From Phytohabitans rumicis (GTDB lineage: Bacteria > Actinomycetota > Actinomycetes > Mycobacteriales > Micromonosporaceae): a stretch of 64,000 nucleotides of DNA. The notes under the pieces were generated by a model. It did not search any database and had not been told where the DNA came from. It saw only the letters and a list, made by a program, of their open reading frames with translations. Below, piece by piece: positions 1-7,607 of this stretch; position 1 is the stretch's first letter; every line of letters begins with the position of its first letter. A program made the translations under genes and the position numbers. The stretch spans positions 9,539,316 to 9,603,315 of the forward strand of contig NZ_BLPG01000001.1 of assembly GCF_011764445.1 (NCBI RefSeq), written 5' to 3'.

Positions 1-651
1 GGCGGGGACGGACAGCTCGTCGAGTAGCTGCCGGATCCGGCGTTCGATCTCGTCGCGGATCGGGCGGACCTGTTCCACGGTGAGTTCGGCCGGGTCGTCC
101 AGGACCCAGTCCTCGTAGCGCTTGCTGGGGAAGATGGGGCAGGCGTCGCCGCAGCCCATGGTGATGACCACGTCGGCGGCGCGGACGACTTCGTCGGTCC
201 ACGGCTTGGGGTACTCGCCGGAGATGTCGATGCCGCGTTCGGCCATCGCGGCGACCGCGGCGGTGTTGATTTCGATGCCGGGTTCGGAGCCGCCGGACCA
301 GGCGATCGCGGCGTCGCCGGCAAGGTGGGTGAAGAAGCCCAGAGCCATCTGGGAACGGCCGGCGTTGTGGACGCACAGGAACAGCACGACCGGGCGGCCG
401 TCGGTGCGCAGCCCTTCGACCCGGGCCAGGGCGGTCAGCCGCTGCCGGGCGAACCGTTCGGCGAGCAGGGGCAGGAAGTTGGGCACGGTGCTGAACGTGG
501 CGAACTGGTCGTAGCTGGAGTGCAGGAACCGTTCGATGGTTTCGGTGCCGTACACCCCGTCGAACTCCTCGCGGAGGCGGGCGGCGGCGGTGCGCAGGGC
601 CAGTTGCTGGTCGACGGACAGGCCGTCGCGGTGGTAGGTGGTTTCAGTCAT
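1..651 (-). CDS. arsC: Arsenate reductase ArsC with N-terminal helical extension (partial at left edge)
   Basis: This is a low-molecular-weight phosphatase-fold arsenate reductase that should reduce arsenate to arsenite. ATG at 651 opens 217 codons with no stop before the window edge, so the C-terminus lies outside. Residues 1-80 form a helical extension (FLHSSYDQF region) that the shorter ArsC at 1492-1902 lacks. The catalytic P-loop CVHNAGRSQ sits near residue 95, and the MGCGDACP motif with the second-cysteine region and KRYEDWVLDDP follow. The ATG overlaps the TGA of the upstream ArsR-phosphatase gene by 8 bases, so the two are translationally coupled. The family is clear. Whether it uses mycothiol or thioredoxin cannot be read from the sequence. 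Confidence 0.93.
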   Translation of the reverse strand, partial: MTETTYHRDGLSVDQQLALRTAAARLREEFDGVYGTETIERFLHSSYDQFATFSTVPNFLPLLAERFARQRLTALARVEGLRTDGRPVVLFLCVHNAGRSQMALGFFTHLAGDAAIAWSGGSEPGIEINTAAVAAMAERGIDISGEYPKPWTDEVVRAADVVITMGCGDACPIFPSKRYEDWVLDDPAELTVEQVRPIRDEIERRIRQLLDELSVPA

Positions 652-1330
652 GGTCGGCTCCCGAAGGTAGGGACGGCGCGAGTCGGTCGATCCGGTCGGC
701 GATGTCGCGGTAGGCGGCCTCGAACGCCGCGTCGGTGTCGGCGGGCGCCGGGTCGGGTACGGACCAGTGCAGCCGGGGTCGCACGCTGGCCGGTAGGTGC
801 TCGTGGGCGTTGTCGCAGACGGCGATGACCAGGTCGTCGCCGCGTACGACGTCGGAGACGTGGGCGGTGCGGGACGGGTCGAGGTGCAGGCCGTGGGCGC
901 GGGCCACCCGGACCGCGCGCGGGTGCACCCGTTTGGCCGGCTGCGTGCCGGCTGAGGCCGCCGGGATCGGGCTGCGCCGCTGCCACAGGGCGGCGGCCAG
1001 TTGGGAGCGGGCCGAGTTGTGGGTGCACACGAACACCACCCGGGCCGGCGGGTCCAGGGGCGGGGCGGCGATCACGGCCAGGGTTTCCGGGATCAGCCGC
1101 AGGTAGGTGCGGCGCCGGTCGCCCTCCGAGCGGGTGCGTACGACCAGACCGGCTTCCTGCAACACCTTCAGGTGGTGGGCGACCAGGTTGGTCGGCATGC
1201 CCAGGGCGGCGCCGACCTCGCCCGGTGACGCGTCCCCCAACGTGAGGGTGTCGACGATTGCCAGCCGGGCCGGGTCACCGAGCGCGGCATGCACCCGCGC
1301 CCGCACCATCAGGGATTCATCAGCGTTCAT
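644..1330 (-). CDS. ArsR-type HTH regulator fused to a low-MW phosphatase domain
   Basis: A 228-residue two-domain protein. Residues 1-85 are an ArsR winged helix (ALGDPARLAIVDTL, then NLVAHHLKVLQEAGLV). Residues 95-220 are a phosphatase/arsenate-reductase fold with the P-loop CTHNSARSQ and a late DPAPADTD aspartate motif. The HTH lacks the ELCVC-type metal-binding cysteines of classical ArsR, so the phosphatase domain, or arsenate itself, may act as sensor (inference). It is coupled to the downstream arsC by an 8-base overlap. A TGAGTCA repeat and a small palindrome overlap its start codon and may be an autoregulatory operator. Fusions of this type occur in actinobacterial ars loci. Confidence 0.88.
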   Translation of the reverse strand: MNADESLMVRARVHAALGDPARLAIVDTLTLGDASPGEVGAALGMPTNLVAHHLKVLQEAGLVVRTRSEGDRRRTYLRLIPETLAVIAAPPLDPPARVVFVCTHNSARSQLAAALWQRRSPIPAASAGTQPAKRVHPRAVRVARAHGLHLDPSRTAHVSDVVRGDDLVIAVCDNAHEHLPASVRPRLHWSVPDPAPADTDAAFEAAYRDIADRIDRLAPSLPSGADHD

Positions 1331-1352
1331 TGAGTCAATGATGGCTGAGTCA
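1329..1352. promoter_or_regulatory. Candidate ArsR operator: palindrome plus TGAGTCA direct repeat
   Basis: ATTGAGTCAAT (1329-1339) is a palindrome around one central base and overlaps the start codon of the ArsR-phosphatase gene. TGAGTCA occurs at 1331-1337 and again at 1346-1352, 15 bases apart, on one face of the helix. The position fits autorepression. The binding protein is inferred. Confidence 0.4.
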
Positions 1353-1363
1353 GATTGCTGGTG

Positions 1364-1487
1364 TCAACCGATGGCGGTGGCGGTCCAGGCGAGGGTGGCG
1401 GTCTGGACGGCGTCCCAGGGGCTGCCCAGATCGCGGGCCGGCGCTGATCCCGGCGTCGCTGCCGCCGACGATCACGAGCCGGCTCAC
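1364..1487 (-). pseudogene. Internal-deletion remnant of an FAD-dependent oxidoreductase
   Basis: GTG at 1487 starts a typical Rossmann FAD-binding N-terminus (RLVIVGGSDAGISA). After about 18 codons it passes directly, in another frame, into LGSPWDAVQTATLAW and a TGA at 1366-1364. The first piece matches the start and the second the extreme C-terminus of CoA-disulfide-reductase-like FAD oxidoreductases found in actinobacterial ars operons, so roughly 400 residues are missing. It begins 4 bases after the arsC stop, which fits a former last gene of the aquaporin-arsC operon. Confidence 0.7.
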
Positions 1488-1491
1488 CCGA

Positions 1492-1902
1492 CTACCGTCC
1501 CGGCACCAGGTCGGCGACCAGCTGCTCGACCCGTACACGGATCTCGTCCCGGATCGGGCGGACCGCGTCGATGCCCTGACCGGCCGGGTCGTCCAGCTTC
1601 CAGTCCTCGTACCGCTTGCCGGGAAACACCGGGCAGGCGTCGCCACAGCCCATCGTGATGATCACGTCGCTCGTGTACGCGGTGTCGTACTCCAGCAGGG
1701 TGGGAATGTTGCCGGTGATGTCGATGCCGACCTCAGCCATCGCGGTGACCGCGACCGGGTTGATCTGACCGGCGGGCGCCGACCCGGCCGAGCGCACGTC
1801 GACAGCGTCGCCAGCCAGGTGGCGCAGCCACCCGGCGGCCATCTGCGACCGGCCCGCGTTGTGCACGCACACGAACAACACCGTCGGCTTGCCCTGCGTC
1901 AT
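1492..1902 (-). CDS. arsC: Arsenate reductase ArsC (short form)
   Basis: This 136-residue protein is the single-domain arsenate reductase/LMW-phosphatase form. It carries the P-loop CVHNAGRSQ near residue 13, the MGCGDACPVFPGKRYEDW signature and the DDPAGQ acid loop. I chose ATG 1902 because the GAGAAAGGG ribosome site lies 9 bases upstream; the in-frame ATG at 1911 abuts that site with no spacer. It follows the aquaporin gene, whose corrected stop is at 1921-1919, and would feed arsenite to that channel. As read, the aquaporin frame runs into this gene only because of a single-base frameshift. Confidence 0.93.
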   Translation of the reverse strand: MTQGKPTVLFVCVHNAGRSQMAAGWLRHLAGDAVDVRSAGSAPAGQINPVAVTAMAEVGIDITGNIPTLLEYDTAYTSDVIITMGCGDACPVFPGKRYEDWKLDDPAGQGIDAVRPIRDEIRVRVEQLVADLVPGR

Positions 1903-1918
1903 CTGACTCATCCCTTTC

Positions 1919-2664
1919 TCAGCGCGTCCCGGGTCGGGTCGCAAGCCCATCCTCGTGCGGGACCACCACCTGCTCCACGCCCTTCTCCGGGTGCGGATAC
2001 AGCGCCGCCAGCAACCCCAGCCCCACCAGCAGGCCGACCAGTTGCGCGACCACGAACCCGGCACTGAGGCCGGCTCGATACCAGCGAAGGTATCGGTGAA
2101 CGCCCGCCCCACCGTTACCGCCGGGTTGGCGAAGCTCGTCGAGGAGGTGAACCAGTACGCCGCCCCGATGTAGGCACCCACCGCGGCCGGCGCCACCGCC
2201 GCCCGCCCCGACCGGGCCAGCGCGAACACCAGCAGTACCAGCCCGCAGGTCGCGACCACCTCACCCAGCCACAGGTACGGCTCGTCCCGGGCCTTGCTCG
2301 ACCAGTCCACCGCCGCCAGGTCGAACATCAGGTTCGCCAACACCGCACCGATGATCGCCCCGGCGACCTGGGCCGGGATATAGACGCCGAGGTCCCGCGC
2401 CGCCAGCCCGGCCCGGGTACGCCGGCCCAGCCACCAATCCGCGAGCGAGACCACCGGGTTCAGGTGCGCCCCGGACACCGGACCCACCACCAAAATGATC
2501 ACCGCCAGCCCGAACGCGGTCGCGATCGAATTCTCCAGCAACTGCACACCCACATCACCCGGCGACAGATTCGCGGCCATGATCCCGGAGCCGACCACCA
2601 CCGTCACCAGCAGAGCCGTGCCCACCAGCTCGGCGATCGCGCGCCGCCACAACGCCACGCCCAT
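1919..2664 (-). CDS. Aquaglyceroporin-type channel (AqpS-like), single-base frameshift
   Basis: A six-helix MIP-family channel with both asparagine signatures, NPV (HLNPVVSLAD) and NPA (FANPAVTVGRA). In ars operons such channels let arsenite leave the cell after ArsC reduction (known for Sinorhizobium AqpS). ATG 2664 overlaps the ArsR TGA as TGATG. The frame is correct to about 2058. Helix six (VAQLVGLLVGLGLLAALYP) is then in the next frame and ends at TGA 1921-1919. One missing base at about 2053-2060 explains this and gives 248 residues, a normal length. Without correction the frame fuses to arsC, which I regard as an artefact. Confidence 0.85.
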
Positions 2665-3020
2665 CAGCACTCCCGCCGCGCGTCCACGCTCGCCCGCGCC
2701 TTCTCCGCCAACCCCGCCAAATAGCCCGCCGCGCTGTCGAAGACCTCAGGCCGCAACCGGTAGAACGTGTACCGGCCCCGCGGCTCGGCCACCACCACAC
2801 CGGCCTGCCGCAATACCCGCAGATGATTCGACACGTTCGACTGCGAGGCACCCGTGTCGGCGACCAGATGACACGTACACGCCGGCCCGCCGGCCAGCAG
2901 CTCCACGATCTGGGCACGTAGCGGGTCGGCCAACAACCGGATCACATCATGCTCGGCTGATATCAGCACGGCATGATTCAACTGGGCGGTGGCCCGCTTG
3001 TCAACCGCCGGACCAGCCAA
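2664..3020 (-). CDS. arsR: ArsR/SmtB-family metalloregulator
   Basis: A 118-residue ArsR winged-helix repressor (DPLRAQIVELLA, QSNVSNHLRVLRQAGVV, RYTFYRL). The recognition-helix neighbourhood contains ACTCHL, a pair of cysteines at the position of the metal-binding ELCVCDL motif of ArsR/SmtB, so direct binding of As(III)/Sb(III) or another thiophilic metal is expected. TTG 3020 is preceded by AGGTG; a GTG at 2969 is the alternative start. The stop overlaps the aquaporin start (TGATG), so regulator, channel and arsC form one coupled unit. Confidence 0.88.
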   Translation of the reverse strand: MAGPAVDKRATAQLNHAVLISAEHDVIRLLADPLRAQIVELLAGGPACTCHLVADTGASQSNVSNHLRVLRQAGVVVAEPRGRYTFYRLRPEVFDSAAGYLAGLAEKARASVDARREC

Positions 3021-3561
3021 AACACACCTGAGGGCGGGCCATGAGGTTCCGGCTGGCCGACCCGCGGCTCGGGCTAGGCGGGTGGGTGCCGGGATGGGCT
3101 TCGGGCCGCGTCCGGCTCAGGCCGTCCTTGATGGCGGTGAGCAGGGTGAGGGCGGCGTCGAGGTGGGCCGTGTCGTGGTCGGCGGCCGCGGCGACGGTGG
3201 TGGCCCATTCGCCTCGGACGAGGGCGTAGTTGGCGCGTCCGTGGTCGGTGGGGCTGACGGTCACGCCGCGGCCGTCGTTGGGGTCGGCTTGGCGCTGGAT
3301 GAGGTCTTTGTGTTCGAGGCCGCGCAGGACGGTGGAGAGGTTGGTGCGCTGCAGTCCGGTGGCGGCGGCGATCTGGCTGGGGGCGGCCGGTTCGCTGTGC
3401 AGCAGGTAGCGCATCACCATGCCCTCGGACTGGGTCAGCGATTGGGCGCGTTCGTCCGCGTAGCCGCGGTACTGGATCTCCCTGCTGATGATCAGGGTCA
3501 GGTCGGCGAGATCGGCCCAGCGCTGCTCGTCTGATCTCCGCCGTGGTCGGTTCTTCGTCAC
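3001..3561 (-). CDS. MarR-family transcriptional regulator
   Basis: A 186-residue MarR winged-helix protein (TQSEGMVMRYLL, PSQIAAATGLQRTNLSTVLRGLEHKDLI, then the wing DPNDGRGVTVSPTDHG). It is divergent from the DHA2 exporter at 3653, the usual pairing in which MarR represses the pump and itself until ligand binds. GTG 3561 is preferred because longer starts would run through the two dyads at 3587-3636. Its 3' end overlaps the start of the downstream ArsR gene by 20 bases. Confidence 0.85.
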   Translation of the reverse strand: MTKNRPRRRSDEQRWADLADLTLIISREIQYRGYADERAQSLTQSEGMVMRYLLHSEPAAPSQIAAATGLQRTNLSTVLRGLEHKDLIQRQADPNDGRGVTVSPTDHGRANYALVRGEWATTVAAAADHDTAHLDAALTLLTAIKDGLSRTRPEAHPGTHPPSPSRGSASRNLMARPQVCFGWSGG

Positions 3562-3586
3562 ACCTGCAGCATAGGTGGTTGCCGGC

Positions 3587-3636
3587 TCATAGTTATGGGC
3601 ACATACTGATTCTGTCTTCATAGTTATCTGGACATA
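3587..3636. promoter_or_regulatory. Two repeated MarR-type operators between marR and exporter
   Basis: TCATAGTTATGGGCACATA (3587-3605) and TCATAGTTATCTGGACATA (3618-3636) match at 15 of 19 positions and lie 31 bases apart, three helical turns. Each contains its own dyad (TATG-N4-CATA and TTAT-N6-ATAA). They are the most AT-rich stretch for kilobases and sit between the divergent marR and MFS starts. Confidence 0.7.
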
Positions 3637-3652
3637 ATCAGTAGGGGGAGCG

Positions 3653-5086
3653 ATGACCGTCACCCATCCGTCGCGGCAGAGCGAGTTGCACCCGGTGGGA
3701 GTGTTCTTCCTGCTGGCGGGCGCGTTCCTGCCGATCATGGACTTCTTCATCACCAACGTGGCGCTGCCGAGCATCGACGCCTCGCTGCACGCGTCGACGT
3801 CTTCGCTGGAGCTGGTGATCGCGGGGTACGGCGTCGCGTACGCGGCGCTGCTCGTCCTCGGCGGCCGGCTGGGGGACCGCTACGGCCGGCGCCGGCTGTT
3901 TCTCGGCGCGCTCGCCGGCTTCGTTCTCGCTTCGCTGGCCTGCGGTCTGGCCCCAACCGTCGGGGTACTGATCGCGGCCCGGATCGCGCAGGGCGCGACG
4001 GCCGCGCTGCTCATCCCGCAGGTGCTGGCGACCTTCCACCACACCCTGGAGCACGAGCGCAAGGCGCGGGCGCTGGCCCTGTACGGCGCAACCTCGGGCA
4101 TCGCCGCGGTCGTCGGGCAACTGGTGGGCGGGCTGCTGGTCAGCGCCGACATCGCCGGCACCGGGTGGCGGCCCATCTTCCTGGTCAACGTGCCGATCGG
4201 CCTGGTGGTACTCGTGGTGGCGGCCCGGATCGTGCCCAACACCCGGTCCCCGCACCCGGTGGGCGTCGACGGGGTCGGCACGGTGCTGTTCGCCGCCACC
4301 CTCACCGCGGTGCTGGTACCGCTGACCGAGGGGCATTCGCTGGGCTGGCCGTGGTGGATCTGGCTGCTGCTCGCCGTCGCGGCCGTGCTCGCCGTGGCCA
4401 CGTACCTCGTGGAGAAGCGGTCCGAGCGGCGCGGCGAGGTGCCGTTGCTGCCGCCGTCGCTGCTGCGCCTGCCATCGATGTCCCGCGGCCTGGTCATGGT
4501 GTTCGCCTTCAGCGCCGGCTTCGGCGCGTTCATGTTCGTCTTCGCACTGATGGTGCAGGACGGCCTGCACGCCGACGCCCTGCACGGCGGCCTGGCGATT
4601 CTTCCCATGGCCGTGCTGTTCCTAGCCGGCTCGATGCTCGCGCCGCGCCTGATCGGCCGCTTCGGCCGGGCCGCGCTGTCCGCGGGCGCGGTCATCCAGA
4701 TCGCCGGCCTCGCCGCACTGGTGACGGTCGTCGTCCAGGACTGGCCGCACGTGAGCCTATGGGCGATGGCCGGGCCGCTGGCCCTGGTCGGCGGCGGGCA
4801 GTCGATGCTGTTCGCCGGGCTGTTCCGCAGCGTGCTGGCCGACGTGCCCGCCCACCTCGGCGGCGTCGGCAGCGGAGCGCTGATCACCCTGCAGCAAAGC
4901 GGTCTCGCCCTCGGCGTGGCCACCCTCGGCACCCTCTACCTCGCCCTGGCACCGCACGGCGTCCCACACGCCTTCGCCATGGTCGAGTCCGTGCATATCG
5001 CCATCGTCGCCCTGCTCGCCGTCGGCGCTGGCCTGCTACCGCGCTTCACCACGGCCGTCGCCACCATGCCCCTGGCCGAAGCCTGA
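3653..5086 (+). CDS. DHA2-family (14-TM) MFS multidrug exporter
   Basis: A 477-residue major facilitator of the EmrB/QacA type. Visible features are the first-helix MDFFITNVALPSI motif, the loop 2-3 motif GGRLGDRYGRRR, and motif C in helix five (GATSGIAAVVGQLVGG). It should be a proton-driven drug exporter in the cytoplasmic membrane. AGGGGG lies 6 bases before the ATG. It is divergent from the MarR gene and under its probable control. cydA begins 9 bases after its stop with only a GGAG between them, so cyd expression may partly depend on this promoter. Confidence 0.92.
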   Translation: MTVTHPSRQSELHPVGVFFLLAGAFLPIMDFFITNVALPSIDASLHASTSSLELVIAGYGVAYAALLVLGGRLGDRYGRRRLFLGALAGFVLASLACGLAPTVGVLIAARIAQGATAALLIPQVLATFHHTLEHERKARALALYGATSGIAAVVGQLVGGLLVSADIAGTGWRPIFLVNVPIGLVVLVVAARIVPNTRSPHPVGVDGVGTVLFAATLTAVLVPLTEGHSLGWPWWIWLLLAVAAVLAVATYLVEKRSERRGEVPLLPPSLLRLPSMSRGLVMVFAFSAGFGAFMFVFALMVQDGLHADALHGGLAILPMAVLFLAGSMLAPRLIGRFGRAALSAGAVIQIAGLAALVTVVVQDWPHVSLWAMAGPLALVGGGQSMLFAGLFRSVLADVPAHLGGVGSGALITLQQSGLALGVATLGTLYLALAPHGVPHAFAMVESVHIAIVALLAVGAGLLPRFTTAVATMPLAEA

Positions 5087-5095
5087 GGAGTCCTG

Positions 5096-6471
5096 ATGAG
5101 TCTGCTCGACTTATCGCGGTGGCAGTTCGCCATCACCGTGATGTTCCACATGACGTTCCCCGCCATCACGGTCGGGTTGTCCATCCTGCTGAGCATCCTG
5201 TACGGGGCGTACTGGCGCACTCGCAAGCCGGTCTATCTGCAGATGTTCCGGTTCTGGCGGCGCGTGTTCGCGGTCGGGTTCGCGATCGGCGTCGTGGCCG
5301 GGATCGTGATCACCTTCGAGATGGGGCTGAACTGGGGCGGCTACGCCGCGAAGACCGGCCCGGTCATCGGTCCGATCATCGGGATGGAGGTGGTCACCGC
5401 GTTCTTCGTGGAGGCGGGGTTCATCGGCGTCCTGCTCTACGGCGACGGCCGGGTGCGGCACGGCACGATGTTCGCCTCGACGGTGATGGTGTCGATCGGC
5501 ACGATCCTGTCCTCCACCTGGATCATCGCGGCTAACTCGTGGATGCAGACGCCGGCCGGGTTTGTCGTGCGGGACGGGCGGTTCGAGCCGACCGACTGGC
5601 TGGACGCGATCTTCAACCGGTCGTTCGTGTGGCGGTGGCCGCACATGGTCCTGGCCGTGCTGATCTCCGCCAGCTTCTTCGTCGCCGGCATCGGCGCCTA
5701 CTACCTGGTCAAGGGCAGAGCGCTGCCGTTCGCCCGCCGGTCGGTGTCCATCGCGCTGGGCGTGGCGGCGATCCTGCTGCCGGTACAGATCTTCGTCGGT
5801 GACCACACCGCCGGCGCGGTGCTGCCCTACCAACTGTCCAAACTGGAGGCCCTCGAAGGCAACTGGGCCCAGCCCAACACCGGGTTCGTCCTGTTCGCCA
5901 TCCCCGACCAGCAGGCCCAGCGCAACCTCGCGGAGCTGAACATCCCCTGCCTGGGCAGCGCGCTCAACAAGGATCTGAGCTGCCGGACCGCGATCCCCGG
6001 GCTGGACCTGACCCCGAAGGCCGACCGGCCGGACATGGCCGCGGTGTTCTGGGGATTCCGGGTCATGTTCCTCGGCGGGCTGCTCATGTTCGGCACCGTC
6101 TTCTACGCCACGATCCTGCGCCTGCGCCGCAAACTATGGACATCCAAACGCTTCCACCGCTTCCTGGTGTGGACGACACCGGTGGGCATCCTCGCCATCC
6201 TGGGCGGGTGGACCACCGCGGAGACCGGCCGTCAGCCATGGCTGGTGTTCGGCCAGCTGCGTACCGCCGACGCCGTCTCGCACCTGGCGCCCGGCGAGGT
6301 GGTGTTCTCCGTGGTGGGCTTCTCCCTGCTGTACCTGGCGATGCTGGCCGCGTACATCGGCTACATCGTGCACACGGTGCGGATCGGCCCGGAACGGGAC
6401 TGGCCTGACGAGCGCCGCCCAGATCTTGATTCGGTGCCGCTGCCCAGCCTGATCGGCGGGGGATGCGCTGA
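5096..6471 (+). CDS. cydA: Cytochrome bd ubiquinol oxidase subunit I, frameshift at 3' end
   Basis: CydA is the haem-bearing quinol-oxidising subunit of the high-affinity bd oxidase. It shows SRWQFAITVMFHMTFP with the axial histidine, GMEVVTAFFVEAGF, and the invariant GRQPW near residue 380, with a short Q-loop typical of actinobacteria. The main frame runs past the end of the gene. One extra G in the run 6458-6462 would give GGGMR and TGA at 6469-6471, overlapping the cydB ATG as TGATG and giving 458 residues. The uncorrected 779-residue frame is therefore an artefact or a recent mutation. Confidence 0.92.
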
Positions 6472-7409
6472 TGACCACCGTGTGGTTCGGGCTCATCCTG
6501 CTGTGCCTGCTGATGTACGTCGTCCTCGACGGGTACGACCTGGGCATCGGCATCGCCACCCTGGCCGAACGCGACGCCCGGTACCGGCACGAGATGCTCG
6601 AACAGGTCGCTCAAGCCTGGGACGGCAACGAGACCTGGCTGGTCCTGCTCGCGGTGGCCCTGTGGGCCGGGTTCCCGGCGGCGTTCGGCACCATCCTCCC
6701 GCACGCCTACCTTCCGCTGATCGTCATGCTGTTCTCCCTCGTGGTGCGCGGGGTCAGCGTGGAGATGGCCTCCCAATCCCATCCCGCGCCCCGATGGGAG
6801 ACAGCGTTCGGGGTCGCGTCGCTGACCGCCGCGCTGTCGCAAGGCGCCGCCGCCGGCACCCTGACCGGCGCCATCGGCGGGTTCTCGGCACTGTCCGCGC
6901 TGACGGTGACCTGCGGGTACCTGGCCCTCGGCTACGCATACACCAAGTGGAAGACAACCGGGCGGCTGCGGGCGCGGGCGGGACGCCGCGGCACGATCAC
7001 CGCGGTGCTGGCGACGGTGCTGGCTGCGGCGTGCCTGGTCGCCGTCAACGTCACCGCCGCGCCGCCGCACCTACACGACCCGGCGCGGACCGTCGCCGCC
7101 GGTGGGCTGCTGCTGATCGCCGCGGCCGGGGTGGCGGCGACCCTGGCGACCCTGCGGCGGGGCTCCCCGCACGACGGCCTGCCGCTGGTCGGCCTGGTGA
7201 CCGCCGTGGTGACGGTTGCCATCGCCCTCGTCGTGACCCGCTACCCGGCGCTGACGCCCGATCTGACGCTCGCGGACGCGGCGGCGCCGCACCACACCAT
7301 GGCGTTCCTGGCGGTCGGGATCGGGCTCAACGTGCCGCTGATCCTCTACTACACCTGGTTCGCCCACCACACCTTCCACGGAAAGCTCGGAGGCACCCAT
7401 GGCAACTAG
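6471..7409 (+). CDS. cydB: Cytochrome bd ubiquinol oxidase subunit II
   Basis: A 312-residue integral membrane subunit with the family start TTVWFGLILLCLLMYVVLDGYDLGIG and the WDGNETWLVLL motif in the first helical bundle. It pairs with CydA in the proton-motive bd oxidase. Its start overlaps the corrected cydA stop. Its last 11 bases overlap the next small gene, whose GGAGG ribosome site lies inside cydB. Confidence 0.95.
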   Translation: MTTVWFGLILLCLLMYVVLDGYDLGIGIATLAERDARYRHEMLEQVAQAWDGNETWLVLLAVALWAGFPAAFGTILPHAYLPLIVMLFSLVVRGVSVEMASQSHPAPRWETAFGVASLTAALSQGAAAGTLTGAIGGFSALSALTVTCGYLALGYAYTKWKTTGRLRARAGRRGTITAVLATVLAAACLVAVNVTAAPPHLHDPARTVAAGGLLLIAAAGVAATLATLRRGSPHDGLPLVGLVTAVVTVAIALVVTRYPALTPDLTLADAAAPHHTMAFLAVGIGLNVPLILYYTWFAHHTFHGKLGGTHGN

Positions 7410-7607
7410 GTCTCGGCTGCTGCGCGGCGTGCTGACCGTCGCCGGCATCATCGGCGGCCTCTTCTGCTACTTCGTCTGCCAAGGCATGTTCGCCGGCTAC
7501 CCCGCTACCACAGCGGCCTGCTCAGCCTAGCCGGCATGATCCTCCTCGCGGTCACCGGCGGCGCCGCCTGGATCATCGACGAACACCGGATCCGTGATGA
7601 CGGCTGA
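7399..7607 (+). CDS. Small two-TM membrane protein between cydB and cydD, single-base frameshift
   Basis: ATG 7399 has a strong GGAGG (7388-7392) six bases upstream. The first frame encodes a hydrophobic helix (VLTVAGIIGGLFCYFVCQG), and a shift of one base near 7504-7506 continues into a second helix (LLSLAGMILLAVTGGAAW) and [11 protein letters not shown], ending at 7605-7607 inside the cydD start. Corrected length is 69 residues. The position suggests an accessory subunit analogous to CydX/CydH, but I see no sequence match that proves it. Confidence 0.65.

Noticed and set aside
1492-2670. A 392-residue aquaporin-ArsC fusion protein
   Set aside because: The middle 40 residues (SWSRNWSACWWGWG) are the wrong frame of the last aquaporin helix. 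A single-base correction gives a normal channel stop and a separate arsC with its own ribosome site.
5096-7435. A 779-residue CydA extension running over cydB
   Set aside because: From 6461 it is the out-of-frame shadow of cydB. Adding one G gives the expected CydA stop overlapping the cydB start.
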